From an uncultured Rhizobium sp. (lineage in GTDB: Bacteria; Pseudomonadota; Alphaproteobacteria; Rhizobiales; Rhizobiaceae), in contig CAMFIE010000007.1 of the NCBI GenBank assembly GCA_945952315.1, positions 1 through 64,000 on the forward strand: a stretch of DNA of 64,000 nt. The letters are read 5' to 3'. The position numbers were made by a program, and so were the translations under genes. Below are positions 34,047-41,930 of this stretch, one piece after another. Within the stretch, counting starts at the first letter, position 1, and each line of letters begins with the position of its first letter. A model generated the notes under the pieces. That model made no database searches. It was not told where the DNA came from and worked only from the letters and a program-made list of their open reading frames with translations.

Positions 34047-36236
34047 ATGGCAACGATCTTGCGTGATGACGGCGCCGAAACCTATGAAACCCGTGGCGGG
34101 ATCCGGATCACGCGCAAGCGCCGACCCACGCCGTATGCCGATGCGGTATCCTCCTATGTCGACCGGCTGGATGAGCGGCGCGGTTGCGTGCTCTCCTCCA
34201 ATTATGAATATCCGGGCCGCTATACGCGCTGGGACACGGCGATCATCGATCCGCCGCTCGGCCTGTCGAGCTTCGGGCGCAAGCTGTGGCTGGAGGCCTA
34301 TAACGAGCGCGGCGAAGTGCTGCTCGGCTTCATCCATGCGAAGCTGAAAACGGTTGCGGATATCACCATCACCGGCGTCGAAAAGCGCAGGCTGGATGTC
34401 TCCGTCAACGCGCCGAGCCGGGCCTTTACCGAGGAAGAACGCTCGAAAATCCCGACGGTCTTCACCGTGCTGCGGGCCATCACCGATCTCTTCCATTCGG
34501 CTGCCGATGCCAATCTCGGCTTCTACGGTGCCTTCGGCTATGACCTCGCCTTCCAGTTCGATGCGATCGACTACAAGCTCGAGCGGCCGGAAGACCAGCG
34601 CGACATGGTGCTCTATCTGCCGGATGAAATTCTGGTGGTGGACAATTACTCTGCCAAGGCCTGGATCGACCGCTATGATTTCGCGATGGGGGAAGAGACC
34701 ACGGATGGCCGCAAGGGCGAGATTGCGCCCGAGCCGTTCCGCCGGACCGATACGATCCCGCCGCGCGGCGATCACCGTCCGGGCGAATATGCCGAGCTGG
34801 TGGTGAAGGCGAAGGAAAGCTTCCGCCGGGGTGATCTTTTCGAGGTGGTGCCGGGCCAGAAATTCATGGAGCGCTGCGAAAGCCAGCCGTCCGCGATTTC
34901 CAAGCGTCTGAAGGCGATCAACCCGTCGCCCTATTCCTTCTTCATCAATCTCGGTGAACAGGAATATCTGATTGGCGCCTCGCCGGAAATGTTCGTGCGC
35001 GTTTCCGGCCGCCGCATCGAAACCTGCCCGATTTCCGGCACGATCAAGCGCGGCGACGATCCGATTGCCGACAGCGAGCAGATCCTCAAGCTTCTGAACT
35101 CGAAGAAGGACGAATCCGAGCTCACCATGTGTTCGGATGTGGACCGGAACGACAAGAGCCGCGTCTGCGAGCCCGGTTCGGTAAAGGTGATCGGCCGCCG
35201 CCAGATCGAGATGTATTCGCGCCTCATCCACACGGTCGATCACATCGAGGGCCGTTTGCGGGATGACATGGATGCCTTCGACGGCTTCCTCAGCCATGCC
35301 TGGGCGGTCACCGTCACCGGTGCACCGAAGCTCTGGGCGATGCGCTTCATCGAGGCGCACGAGAAAAGCCCGCGCGCCTGGTATGGCGGGGCAATCGGCA
35401 TGGTCGGGTTCAATGGCGACATGAATACGGGGCTGACGCTCCGCACTGTTCGCATCAAGGATGGTATTGCCGAAGTGCGGGCGGGCGCTACGTTGCTCAA
35501 CGATTCCAATCCGCAGGAAGAAGAAGCCGAAACCGAACTGAAGGCCTCTGCCATGATTGCCGCCATTCGCGATGCGAAGACCGAAAACAGTGGAAAGTCA
35601 GGCCGCGATGCCGCAAGGGTCGGCACCGGCATCAACATTCTGCTGGTCGACCACGAAGACAGTTTCGTGCACACGCTTGCAAACTATTTCCGCCAGACGG
35701 GCGCGACGGTTTCCACCGTGCGCACCCCGGTGGCGGAAGAGGTGTTTGACCGGCTGAAGCCGGATCTGGTGGTGCTTTCGCCCGGTCCCGGCAGCCCGCA
35801 GGATTTCGACTGCAAGGCAACGATCAAGAAGGCGCGTGCCCGCGATCTGCCGGTCTTCGGTGTCTGCCTCGGCCTGCAGGCGCTGGCGGAAGCCTATGGC
35901 GGCGAACTTCGGCATCTGGCCATTCCGATGCATGGCAAGCCGTCGCGCATCCGGGTGCTGGAACCGGGCATCGTCTTCTCCGGCCTTGGCAAGGAAGTCA
36001 CCGTTGGCCGCTACCATTCGATCTTTGCCGACCCGGCCACATTGCCGCGTGACTTCATGATCACGGCGGAAACCGAGGATGGCATCATCATGGGCATCGA
36101 GCATACGCGCGAGCCGATTGCCGCGGTGCAGTTCCATCCCGAATCGATCATGACGCTCGGCGGCGATGCCGGCATGCGGATGATCGAGAATGTGGTGGCG
36201 CATCTCTCCCGCAAGGCCAAGACCCGCGCCGCTTGA
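34047..36236 (+). CDS. trpE(G): anthranilate synthase, fused TrpE-TrpG
   Basis: Bifunctional enzyme (729 residues) converting chorismate and glutamine to anthranilate, the first step of tryptophan synthesis. The N-terminal two-thirds is the chorismate-binding subunit ([49 protein letters not shown]); the C-terminal third is a class I glutamine amidotransferase with [11 protein letters not shown] (Cys) and AVQFHPES (His-Glu). TrpE-TrpG fusion with a trpL leader is the rhizobial arrangement. ATG 34047 gives the usual MA start, with AAGGGGA nine bases upstream; ATG 34038 is an alternative. The other trp genes are not in this window. Confidence 0.96.
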   Translation: MATILRDDGAETYETRGGIRITRKRRPTPYADAVSSYVDRLDERRGCVLSSNYEYPGRYTRWDTAIIDPPLGLSSFGRKLWLEAYNERGEVLLGFIHAKLKTVADITITGVEKRRLDVSVNAPSRAFTEEERSKIPTVFTVLRAITDLFHSAADANLGFYGAFGYDLAFQFDAIDYKLERPEDQRDMVLYLPDEILVVDNYSAKAWIDRYDFAMGEETTDGRKGEIAPEPFRRTDTIPPRGDHRPGEYAELVVKAKESFRRGDLFEVVPGQKFMERCESQPSAISKRLKAINPSPYSFFINLGEQEYLIGASPEMFVRVSGRRIETCPISGTIKRGDDPIADSEQILKLLNSKKDESELTMCSDVDRNDKSRVCEPGSVKVIGRRQIEMYSRLIHTVDHIEGRLRDDMDAFDGFLSHAWAVTVTGAPKLWAMRFIEAHEKSPRAWYGGAIGMVGFNGDMNTGLTLRTVRIKDGIAEVRAGATLLNDSNPQEEEAETELKASAMIAAIRDAKTENSGKSGRDAARVGTGINILLVDHEDSFVHTLANYFRQTGATVSTVRTPVAEEVFDRLKPDLVVLSPGPGSPQDFDCKATIKKARARDLPVFGVCLGLQALAEAYGGELRHLAIPMHGKPSRIRVLEPGIVFSGLGKEVTVGRYHSIFADPATLPRDFMITAETEDGIIMGIEHTREPIAAVQFHPESIMTLGGDAGMRMIENVVAHLSRKAKTRAA

Positions 36237-36271
36237 CCCCGGCGTCGATTTGAACGATAGCAACGGCACAC

Positions 36272-36305
36272 CGCCGCGCCTCCCGATCAAAAGGAAGGCG
36301 CGGCG
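36272..36305 (+). terminator. terminator-like hairpin after trpE(G)
   Basis: CGCCGCGCCT (36272-36281) pairs with AGGCGCGGCG (36296-36305) around a 14-base loop. No good U run follows (ATTTCAAA), so termination efficiency is uncertain; it precedes the CDF gene. Confidence 0.5.
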
Positions 36306-36337
36306 ATTTCAAATGCAGGGAAAGAAGGGAGGCGCCG

Positions 36338-37240
36338 ATGCCGAACAAGGTGGATACTCTGGTCACCCGGCTGGCCTTCTGGGGCATACCGCTTTCCTTC
36401 GGTGTCATGGGTCTGAAAATGGCGGCCTGGTGGGTAACCGGCTCGGTCGCGCTGCTCTCCGACGGTCTGGAATCGACCGTCAACGTCATTGCCGCCTTCA
36501 TCGCCTATTTCGTTATTCAATATGCGCAGAAGCCTGCGGATGACGATCATCCCTTCGGCCATCACAAGGCGGAATATCTTTCTGCCGTTGCCGAAGGCGT
36601 GCTGATCGTTGTTGCGGCGCTGCTGATCGTGCGGGAAGCCTCCGCCGATCTTCTCAACCCGAAACTGCTTGAAGCGCCGATCCTGGGTCTCGCTATCAAT
36701 CTTTCCGCCGGCCTGATCAATGCCGTCTGGGCCGTCACGCTGATCCGGGTGGGCAAGTCGCATCGTTCTCCGGCGCTTTCCGCCGACGGCCAGCACGTCA
36801 TGTCCGATGTGGTCACCTCTGCCGGCGTTTTCGTCGGCCTGATCCTCGCGATTGTGACCGGCTATGCGATCCTCGATCCGCTGATGGCGCTGCTGGTGTC
36901 CGTCAACATCCTCTTCCAGGGCTGGAAGGTGATTTCCCATTCCATCGACGGGTTGATGGACCGGGCGGTGGAGCCGGAAGAGGAAGAGGCGATCCGGCAG
37001 GCGATTGCCGCAAGCGCCACCGGCTCGCTCGGCGTGCATGATTTCCGCACCCGCCGTGCAGGGGCCGCTACCTTCGTGGTCTTCGATCTGGTCGTTCCGG
37101 CCTCCATGCCGGTCGGGGAAAGCCATGACATCTGCGACCGTCTTGAAGCCGCCATCAAGACGGCGCATCCCGGCGCCCGTGTCGTCATCCATGTGGAACC
37201 GGAAAGCGAGGAAGCCCACGGTCTGCGGGTGGCCATCTGA
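36338..37240 (+). CDS. cation diffusion facilitator metal exporter
   Basis: A 300-residue CDF transporter exporting a divalent metal in exchange for protons. About six membrane helices occupy residues 10-215; the metal-site motifs are LLSDGLEST in helix 2 and HVMSDVVTSAG in helix 5, and HPFGHHKAEYL is the helix 2-3 loop. A cytoplasmic C-terminal domain follows (HDFRTRRAGAATFVVFDLVV). The Asp/His pattern resembles FieF/Zn or Mn exporters, but metal preference cannot be settled. GGGAGG precedes ATG 36338. No metal-sensing regulator is adjacent. Confidence 0.88.
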   Translation: MPNKVDTLVTRLAFWGIPLSFGVMGLKMAAWWVTGSVALLSDGLESTVNVIAAFIAYFVIQYAQKPADDDHPFGHHKAEYLSAVAEGVLIVVAALLIVREASADLLNPKLLEAPILGLAINLSAGLINAVWAVTLIRVGKSHRSPALSADGQHVMSDVVTSAGVFVGLILAIVTGYAILDPLMALLVSVNILFQGWKVISHSIDGLMDRAVEPEEEEAIRQAIAASATGSLGVHDFRTRRAGAATFVVFDLVVPASMPVGESHDICDRLEAAIKTAHPGARVVIHVEPESEEAHGLRVAI

Positions 37241-37338
37241 ACAGGAGTACGGGCCCTTTCGCCTGCCGGTCAAAATGCCTGCGCTAGCCGACGATGACAG
37301 GTGGCCTGGTTGCGGGCGCAATTGACGGAGCGTGCAAA

Positions 37339-37358
37339 AAGGGGCCATCTGGCCCCTT
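37339..37358 (-). terminator. intrinsic terminator for hupE
   Basis: AAGGGGCC (37339-37346) pairs with GGCCCCTT (37351-37358). On the minus strand five Ts follow, so it terminates hupE; on the plus strand GATCATTTT follows, making it weakly bidirectional for the converging CDF gene. Confidence 0.85.
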
Positions 37359-37371
37359 GATCATTTTGAGC

Positions 37372-37890
37372 TCACTCGGACGTGGGCAGAAGACCCGGCT
37401 GGCCGTCCCGGATCAGATGACCGGCAAGGATGCCGGAGAGGATCAGGCCTGCTGAAGAGACGAGGAAGCCGAGGGCAAAGCCGAGGTTTTCCGCGCCGCC
37501 TGCCTCGGTTCCATGGGCATGGCCGTGATAGAGGGCAAAGCCCGAGACGGCGATGAGAGCCGGTACAATCCGCACCGGAAGCAGCACCAGCATGCCGAGA
37601 ACCACCACCGACATCAGCACCACGGCTTCCACCGAAGGAAGCGGGATGCCGAGACGGGCCGTGGCAAAGCCTGCGACCATCGCGGCCAGAAAGGCGAGCG
37701 GCAGCGCCGCAGAGCGCCAGCCGGAAAAAGCTGTGGCAATCAGACCGACGGCCAGCATGGCGAGAATGTGATCGGCACCCGAAAGCGGGTGGATGAACCC
37801 ATCAAGGATGGACGGGCCATGGGCCGCCCCATCATGGGCAAGGGCAGGGGACGCGCATGCGACGAGGAAAAGCGTAAGACATTTCTTCAT
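37372..37890 (-). CDS. hupE: HupE/UreJ family membrane protein
   Basis: A 172-residue membrane protein with a signal-peptide-like N terminus (MKKCLTLFLVACASPALA) and about five further hydrophobic helices. The diagnostic HPLSGADHILAMLAVG motif near residue 38 marks HupE/UreJ secondary nickel (or cobalt) permeases. Hydrogenase and urease genes are absent here, so the metal role is inferred from family only. ATG 37890 has AGGGG eight bases upstream. A histidine-rich loop (LYHGHAHGTE) near residue 125 supports metal handling. Confidence 0.85.
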   Translation of the reverse strand: MKKCLTLFLVACASPALAHDGAAHGPSILDGFIHPLSGADHILAMLAVGLIATAFSGWRSAALPLAFLAAMVAGFATARLGIPLPSVEAVVLMSVVVLGMLVLLPVRIVPALIAVSGFALYHGHAHGTEAGGAENLGFALGFLVSSAGLILSGILAGHLIRDGQPGLLPTSE

Positions 37891-38163
37891 GGTGAAAACC
37901 CCTAGGTCAGGTTGGGAGGACCGGATTTCACGACATCGGCTCGAACACGAGACATAAATCGATTGATGTTGCACTGCACAAGATGACCGGGAATTCGCGT
38001 CGCGTCCATAGAGCCGGGGAAAAAATATCGCCGCGATGCATCATCCCTTTGACGGATGGGATAAGCATTCTTTCACCCCTTTGCGCGCTTATGGCTTTTG
38101 CGCCATTGTGTTGGTGCCTGACTCGCACTATCTGCGATCAGACAAGACATCTGGAGATGGTAG

Positions 38164-38748
38164 ATGAGCGAAGAAGACGACAAGAAGACCGACCTGCCTC
38201 TGGGCAAGGATGCCGAAGCGAACCTGTTCAAATCGCGTTCGATCTTCATCTATGGCCCGATCACCATGGAGCTGTCACAGAAAGTGTGCTCGCAGCTCGT
38301 CGCGCTCGCTGCTGCCAGCGATGAAGATATCCGCATTTTCGTCAATTCTCCGGGCGGCCATGTGGAATCGGGCGATTCGATTCATGACATGATCCGGTTC
38401 ATCAAGCCGAAGGTCTGGATCATCGGCACCGGCTGGGTCGCTTCCGCTGGCGCGCTGATCTATGTCTCCGTGCCGAAAGAGCGTCGTCTTTGCCTCGCCA
38501 ATACCCGCTTCCTGCTGCACCAGCCGTCTGGCGGCACCCGCGGCATGGCGTCGGATATCGAAATCCAGGCCCGCGAGATCATCAAGATGAACGAGCGCCT
38601 CAACAAGATTTTCGCGGCCGCGACCGGTCAGCCGATCGAAAAGATCGCCAAGGATACCGACCGCGACTACTGGCTTTCCGCAGAGGAAGCAAAGGACTAC
38701 GGTCTCGTTTCCAAGATCATTTCCTCGCAGGATGAAATCGGCGCCTGA
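38164..38748 (+). CDS. clpP: ClpP-like serine protease subunit
   Basis: A 194-residue ClpP-family protease. The catalytic triad is present: Ser in [11 protein letters not shown], His in LLHQPSGG, and Asp in [31 protein letters not shown] is the oxyanion/handle region. The ATPase partner gene (clpX or clpA) is not adjacent, unlike the main clpPX operon, so this is probably one of the extra ClpP paralogues common in Rhizobiaceae. The sequence is somewhat divergent from classical ClpP (SAGA instead of SMGA). Monocistronic, with a terminator 30 bp downstream. Confidence 0.88.
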   Translation: MSEEDDKKTDLPLGKDAEANLFKSRSIFIYGPITMELSQKVCSQLVALAAASDEDIRIFVNSPGGHVESGDSIHDMIRFIKPKVWIIGTGWVASAGALIYVSVPKERRLCLANTRFLLHQPSGGTRGMASDIEIQAREIIKMNERLNKIFAAATGQPIEKIAKDTDRDYWLSAEEAKDYGLVSKIISSQDEIGA

Positions 38749-38777
38749 GGCTTCGGCTTCCCGGTCCGTTCCTATGG

Positions 38778-38801
38778 AAAGCGCCCCTCAAGGGGCGCTT
38801 T
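38778..38801 (+). terminator. intrinsic terminator after clpP-like gene
   Basis: AAAGCGCCCC (38778-38787) pairs perfectly with GGGGCGCTTT (38792-38801), loop TCAA, followed by TGCATTT. Confidence 0.85.
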
Positions 38802-38911
38802 TGCATTTCGGCGGCAACAAAGCACTTGTATCCACGGACCGTTTGTCGGAATAGTCCGCCGGATGAAATCGCGGATGGATGCGGGTTTTGCATTCACGGC
38901 GGGAGGTGCCC

Positions 38912-39805
38912 ATGGGTGAAGACAGGCAGATTTTGGCAACGGATGCGCGGCCCACGCGCCGCGCGCCACTGCGCCGTTTCCTGCTGGCGCTCGTCGCCCT
39001 GCTTGCCGCGCCGCTGATGGTGCTTGCCGGAGAAACCACCGTGATGCTGAAGGGCGGCATTGCCGCGACGCTCAATATCCCCGCCTCGCAGACGCCGGTG
39101 CCTGCCGTGCTGATGCTGCACGGTTTCGGCTCTTCGCGCGATGAGGTCGGCCATCTCTACACCCGCGCTGCCGAGGCGCTGGCAGCCCGCGGCATTGCCT
39201 CGCTGCGGATCGATTTTCGCGGCTTCGGCAAGAGTGACGGTGATACGGGTGCCACCACCATCGACAGTCAGCTGGACGATGCGCGGGTGGGGCTTGCCTA
39301 TCTCAGCAAGGTGAAGGGCATCGACAGCGCCCGCGTCGGCGTGCTCGGCTTCAGCCTCGGCGGCGGCATCGCCACCTTTCTCGCCGCGGATGAGCCGGAG
39401 AAGATCAAATCGCTCGTCACCTGGTCTTCGGTGGGGGATCTGAAGGCCGATTTCCTGTCGGAGCTCGGCCAGAAGGCTTTCGACCGGGCCAAGGAGGAAG
39501 GGATCGTCGGGCTTGATCTCGGCTGGCGCACGATCGCGCTGAAGCAATCCTTCTTTGAAAGCCTCGACAGCCGCAAGGTCGATGATGCGATTGCACGCTA
39601 TCCCGGCGCCTATATGGCGATTGTCGGCCAGAAGGATGCGGCTGCCGCCTATCTGGAGAAATTCGCGGGCCTTTCAAAGGCATCGCAGAAATTCACCTAT
39701 ATCGTTCCCAATGGGGATCACATGTTCGGTGTTCTGGGGGATGACCAGAACATGGCGATCGACGTGATCTTCAAGACCACCGAATGGTTCGGCAAGACGC
39801 TTTGA
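38912..39805 (+). CDS. secreted alpha/beta hydrolase
   Basis: A 297-residue alpha/beta-hydrolase with a basic N terminus and a hydrophobic signal segment (about residues 25-40, FLLALVALLAAPLMVLA). The oxyanion HGFGSS, nucleophile elbow GFSLGGG, Asp in IVGQKDAAA and His in NGDHMFG give a complete triad, in the style of serine-aminopeptidase-like lipases/esterases. Probably periplasmic. ATG 38912 has GGGAGG six bases upstream; earlier in-frame starts lack this. The substrate is unknown. BenE follows after 34 bp on the same strand and may be cotranscribed. Confidence 0.83.
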   Translation: MGEDRQILATDARPTRRAPLRRFLLALVALLAAPLMVLAGETTVMLKGGIAATLNIPASQTPVPAVLMLHGFGSSRDEVGHLYTRAAEALAARGIASLRIDFRGFGKSDGDTGATTIDSQLDDARVGLAYLSKVKGIDSARVGVLGFSLGGGIATFLAADEPEKIKSLVTWSSVGDLKADFLSELGQKAFDRAKEEGIVGLDLGWRTIALKQSFFESLDSRKVDDAIARYPGAYMAIVGQKDAAAAYLEKFAGLSKASQKFTYIVPNGDHMFGVLGDDQNMAIDVIFKTTEWFGKTL

Positions 39806-39839
39806 GCGTGATGCCCGCCGCAGTTTGACCGGATTGCCG

Positions 39840-41015
39840 ATGCTCAAGGATTTGTCGCCGCAGGCCATACTCATGGGCGGGCTTACCGCCTTTGCCGGTT
39901 TCGCCAGCTCGTTTCCCGTGGTCCTGCAGGGCTTGAAGGGCGTGGGGGCAACGGATGCGCAGGCGGCCTCCGGGCTGATGGCGCTCTCCATCGCCATGGG
40001 TCTCTGCGGCATCGTGCTCAGCCTCTGGACCCGGCTGCCGATCTCCATCGCCTGGTCGACGCCGGGTGCGGCCCTGCTTGCCAGCGCCGCCAGCCATCAG
40101 GGCGGCTTCGAGGTTGCGGTCGGCGCTTTTCTGGTTTCCGCCGTTCTGATCGTGATTGCAGGTCTGTTCAGGCCGCTTGGCCGGGCGGTGGCTGCCATTC
40201 CGGCGCCGCTTGCCAATGCCATGCTGGCGGGGGTGCTGGTCGGGCTCTGTTACGCGCCGGTCAAGGCGGTTTCCTTCAACCCGCTCTTCGGCCTGCCGAT
40301 TGTCGGCGCATGGCTGCTGGTCGGGGCCTGGAAGCGGCTTTACGCGGTGCCTGCCGCGCTTTTCGCCTTCATTCTTGTACTCGCCTTCGGCGTGAAGATC
40401 CCCGATGGCGCGCTGGCGAGCTGGGCGCAGTCGCTCGGCCCGACGGTGGAGCTGGTGCGCCCGGTTTTCGACCTCCCGTCGCTGATTTCGATTGCGCTGC
40501 CGCTTTTCATCGTCACCATGGCCTCGCAGAACATTCCGGGCATCGCGGTGCTGAAGGTCAACCACTACGAGCCGGCGCCCGGTCCATTGTTTGCAACGAC
40601 CGGTGTGTTCTCTCTGCTTTCTGCCCCCTTTGGCGGCCATGCGGTGAACCTCGCTGCGATCACGGCGGCGATGTGCGCGGGGGAGGATGCCCATCCCGAT
40701 CCTAAGCGCCGCTACTGGGCCTCGATCATCGCGGGCATCATCTATGTGATCTTCGGGTTGCTGGCAGGAGCCGTCACCGGCTTTGTCGGTCTTGCGCCGC
40801 CGGTGCTGATCCAGGCCGTGGCGGGTCTCGCCCTGATCGGCGCCTTCTCCGGCTCGGCTTTCGCCGCGCTGAAGGAGCCGGATACCCGCGAAGCAGCCGC
40901 AATCACCTTTCTCGTGACCGCTTCCGGCGTCACCTTCGCCGGTGTCTCCGGCGCTTTCTGGGGCCTCATCGCCGGTGGTCTGGTGATGGCGCTTGCACGG
41001 CTTATTCGCCGGTAA
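39840..41015 (+). CDS. benE: BenE-family benzoate/H+ symporter-like permease
   Basis: A 391-residue membrane protein with about 12 hydrophobic helices. Family strings are AILMGGLTAFAGFASSFPVV near the N terminus, STPGAALLASA, and ITAAMCAGEDAHPDPKRRYW (about residues 272-291), typical of the BenE benzoate-proton symporter family. No benzoate catabolic genes lie nearby, so the substrate may be another aromatic or organic acid. ATG 39840 is the likely start; a TTG at 39825 is weaker. Confidence 0.87.
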   Translation: MLKDLSPQAILMGGLTAFAGFASSFPVVLQGLKGVGATDAQAASGLMALSIAMGLCGIVLSLWTRLPISIAWSTPGAALLASAASHQGGFEVAVGAFLVSAVLIVIAGLFRPLGRAVAAIPAPLANAMLAGVLVGLCYAPVKAVSFNPLFGLPIVGAWLLVGAWKRLYAVPAALFAFILVLAFGVKIPDGALASWAQSLGPTVELVRPVFDLPSLISIALPLFIVTMASQNIPGIAVLKVNHYEPAPGPLFATTGVFSLLSAPFGGHAVNLAAITAAMCAGEDAHPDPKRRYWASIIAGIIYVIFGLLAGAVTGFVGLAPPVLIQAVAGLALIGAFSGSAFAALKEPDTREAAAITFLVTASGVTFAGVSGAFWGLIAGGLVMALARLIRR

Positions 41016-41079
41016 ATTTCATCAGCAGGTTTGCATATAATTCGGAACAGGTATATGGTGCCCTGCAGAGGTATTTGCC

Positions 41080-41277
41080 ATGGCCGAAAAAGCTGACCGT
41101 CTGGACGATCTGATCTTCGATACGGATGATGAAGGCCCCCCGCCTTCGGCAGAAGAACGCGCGCGCTTTCGGCAGGAACTGATCGAAAGCATCCGGCGCT
41201 CGATGAACGACCCGCGGCCCGATATCACCATGGAGGAGATGCGGGCCTATCTGGATGAGCTTTACGCTCGTCACTAG
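41080..41277 (+). CDS. ParD-like antitoxin
   Basis: A 65-residue acidic protein immediately before a RelE/ParE-type toxin gene. It lacks an obvious ribbon-helix-helix, but the size, acidity (LDDLIFDTDDEG) and position 11 bp before the toxin fit an antitoxin. The charged C-terminal helix (ITMEEMRAYLDELYARH) would wrap the toxin. ATG 41080 lies in a weak ribosome context. Family is tentative. Confidence 0.62.
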   Translation: MAEKADRLDDLIFDTDDEGPPPSAEERARFRQELIESIRRSMNDPRPDITMEEMRAYLDELYARH

Positions 41278-41288
41278 GCAGGTGTTCC

Positions 41289-41606
41289 TTGATCAAGCCG
41301 CTACGGGTTGTGTTCAGGCCTGAAGCCCGCGCCGACTTGAGGAACATCTATCTCTATCTGGTCGAAGAAACCCGGGATCGGGGAGTAGCCAGGCGCTATA
41401 CCGACAGGATCTACGAGCGCTGCAAATCGATCACGAATGCTCCCAGTGGCGGCGACCCGCGAGGCGATCTCGCATCCGGATTGAGAATGGTCACGTTCGA
41501 GCGCTCCATCATCGCCCTCTATATGCCCTATCCAAATTCAGTGCAGATCGTCCGGATTCTCCACGGTCGCCGTAATATCGCGGCCCTGTTCCGCGATCCC
41601 CCTTGA
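41289..41606 (+). CDS. RelE/ParE superfamily toxin
   Basis: A 105-residue RelE/ParE-fold toxin. VVFRPEARADLRNIYLYLVE at the N terminus, the central ARRYTDRIYERCKSI helix and VQIVRILHGRRNIAALF at the end are the ParE pattern. It starts at TTG 41289 with CAGGTG upstream. ParE-type toxins usually inhibit gyrase. Its stop codon overlaps the predicted -35 of the downstream leucine leader. Toxin identity is good; target is inferred. Confidence 0.82.
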   Translation: MIKPLRVVFRPEARADLRNIYLYLVEETRDRGVARRYTDRIYERCKSITNAPSGGDPRGDLASGLRMVTFERSIIALYMPYPNSVQIVRILHGRRNIAALFRDPP

Positions 41607-41631
41607 CCACCTCTTCTCCCCATAATAACCT
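41603..41631 (+). promoter_or_regulatory. predicted leuL-leuA promoter (leaderless)
   Basis: TTGACC (41603-41608) and TAACCT (41626-41631) are 17 bp apart. The -35 overlaps the toxin stop. The leader ATG (41639) starts seven bases after the -10, so the mRNA should begin at or beside the ATG, mirroring the trpL arrangement. Confidence 0.55.
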
Positions 41632-41638
41632 TCCGCTC

Positions 41639-41767
41639 ATGGAAACGCGCATCGCCTCGATTGCTGGGATCGCTGCACCGGGCTTCAGTGCTCCGGACGT
41701 TTTGCCATGCGTGCCAGACTCGCTTCTTCTTCTTCTTGGCCTTATCCGCGGTTGCCGGGTCCGTTGA
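41639..41767 (+). CDS. leuL: leucine-rich leader peptide upstream of leuA
   Basis: A 42-codon ORF starting at ATG 41639. Codons 29-33 are five consecutive CTT Leu codons and codon 35 is another; the C-terminal part reads PDSLLLLLGLIRGCRVR. This is the expected composition of a leucine attenuation leader. No ribosome site precedes the ATG, but the predicted transcription start coincides with it. GTG 41711 is an alternative internal start that would give an 18-residue peptide still containing all the Leu run. The stop falls at the base of the downstream hairpin. Confidence 0.75.
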   Translation: METRIASIAGIAAPGFSAPDVLPCVPDSLLLLLGLIRGCRVR

Positions 41768-41811
41768 GGAGCGCCCGGCGGCCGGGCAGGCCTTTGGGCC
41801 AACAGCTCCTC
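41754..41811 (+). promoter_or_regulatory. alternative hairpins of the leuA leader
   Basis: CCCGGC (41774-41779) can pair either with GCCGGG inside the leader ORF (41754-41759) or, as GCCCG, with CGGGC (41783-41787). An outer stem GAGGAGC (41766-41772) with GCTCCTC (41805-41811) encloses the second hairpin plus a small GGCC/GGCC hairpin. Ribosome position at the Leu codons would decide which forms. No U run follows, so termination may be Rho-dependent, or control may act on leuA translation. Confidence 0.6.
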
Positions 41812-41930
41812 GAAAAATCACCGAATTCCTGAGAATTAGACCATTTTCGGTCCCGCAGGCCTGTCGCCAATCCCGCCTGAATTGGTTATGAGCGGTGCGA
41901 CAGACGCGGTTGCAAGAAACGAGTAGCAGA

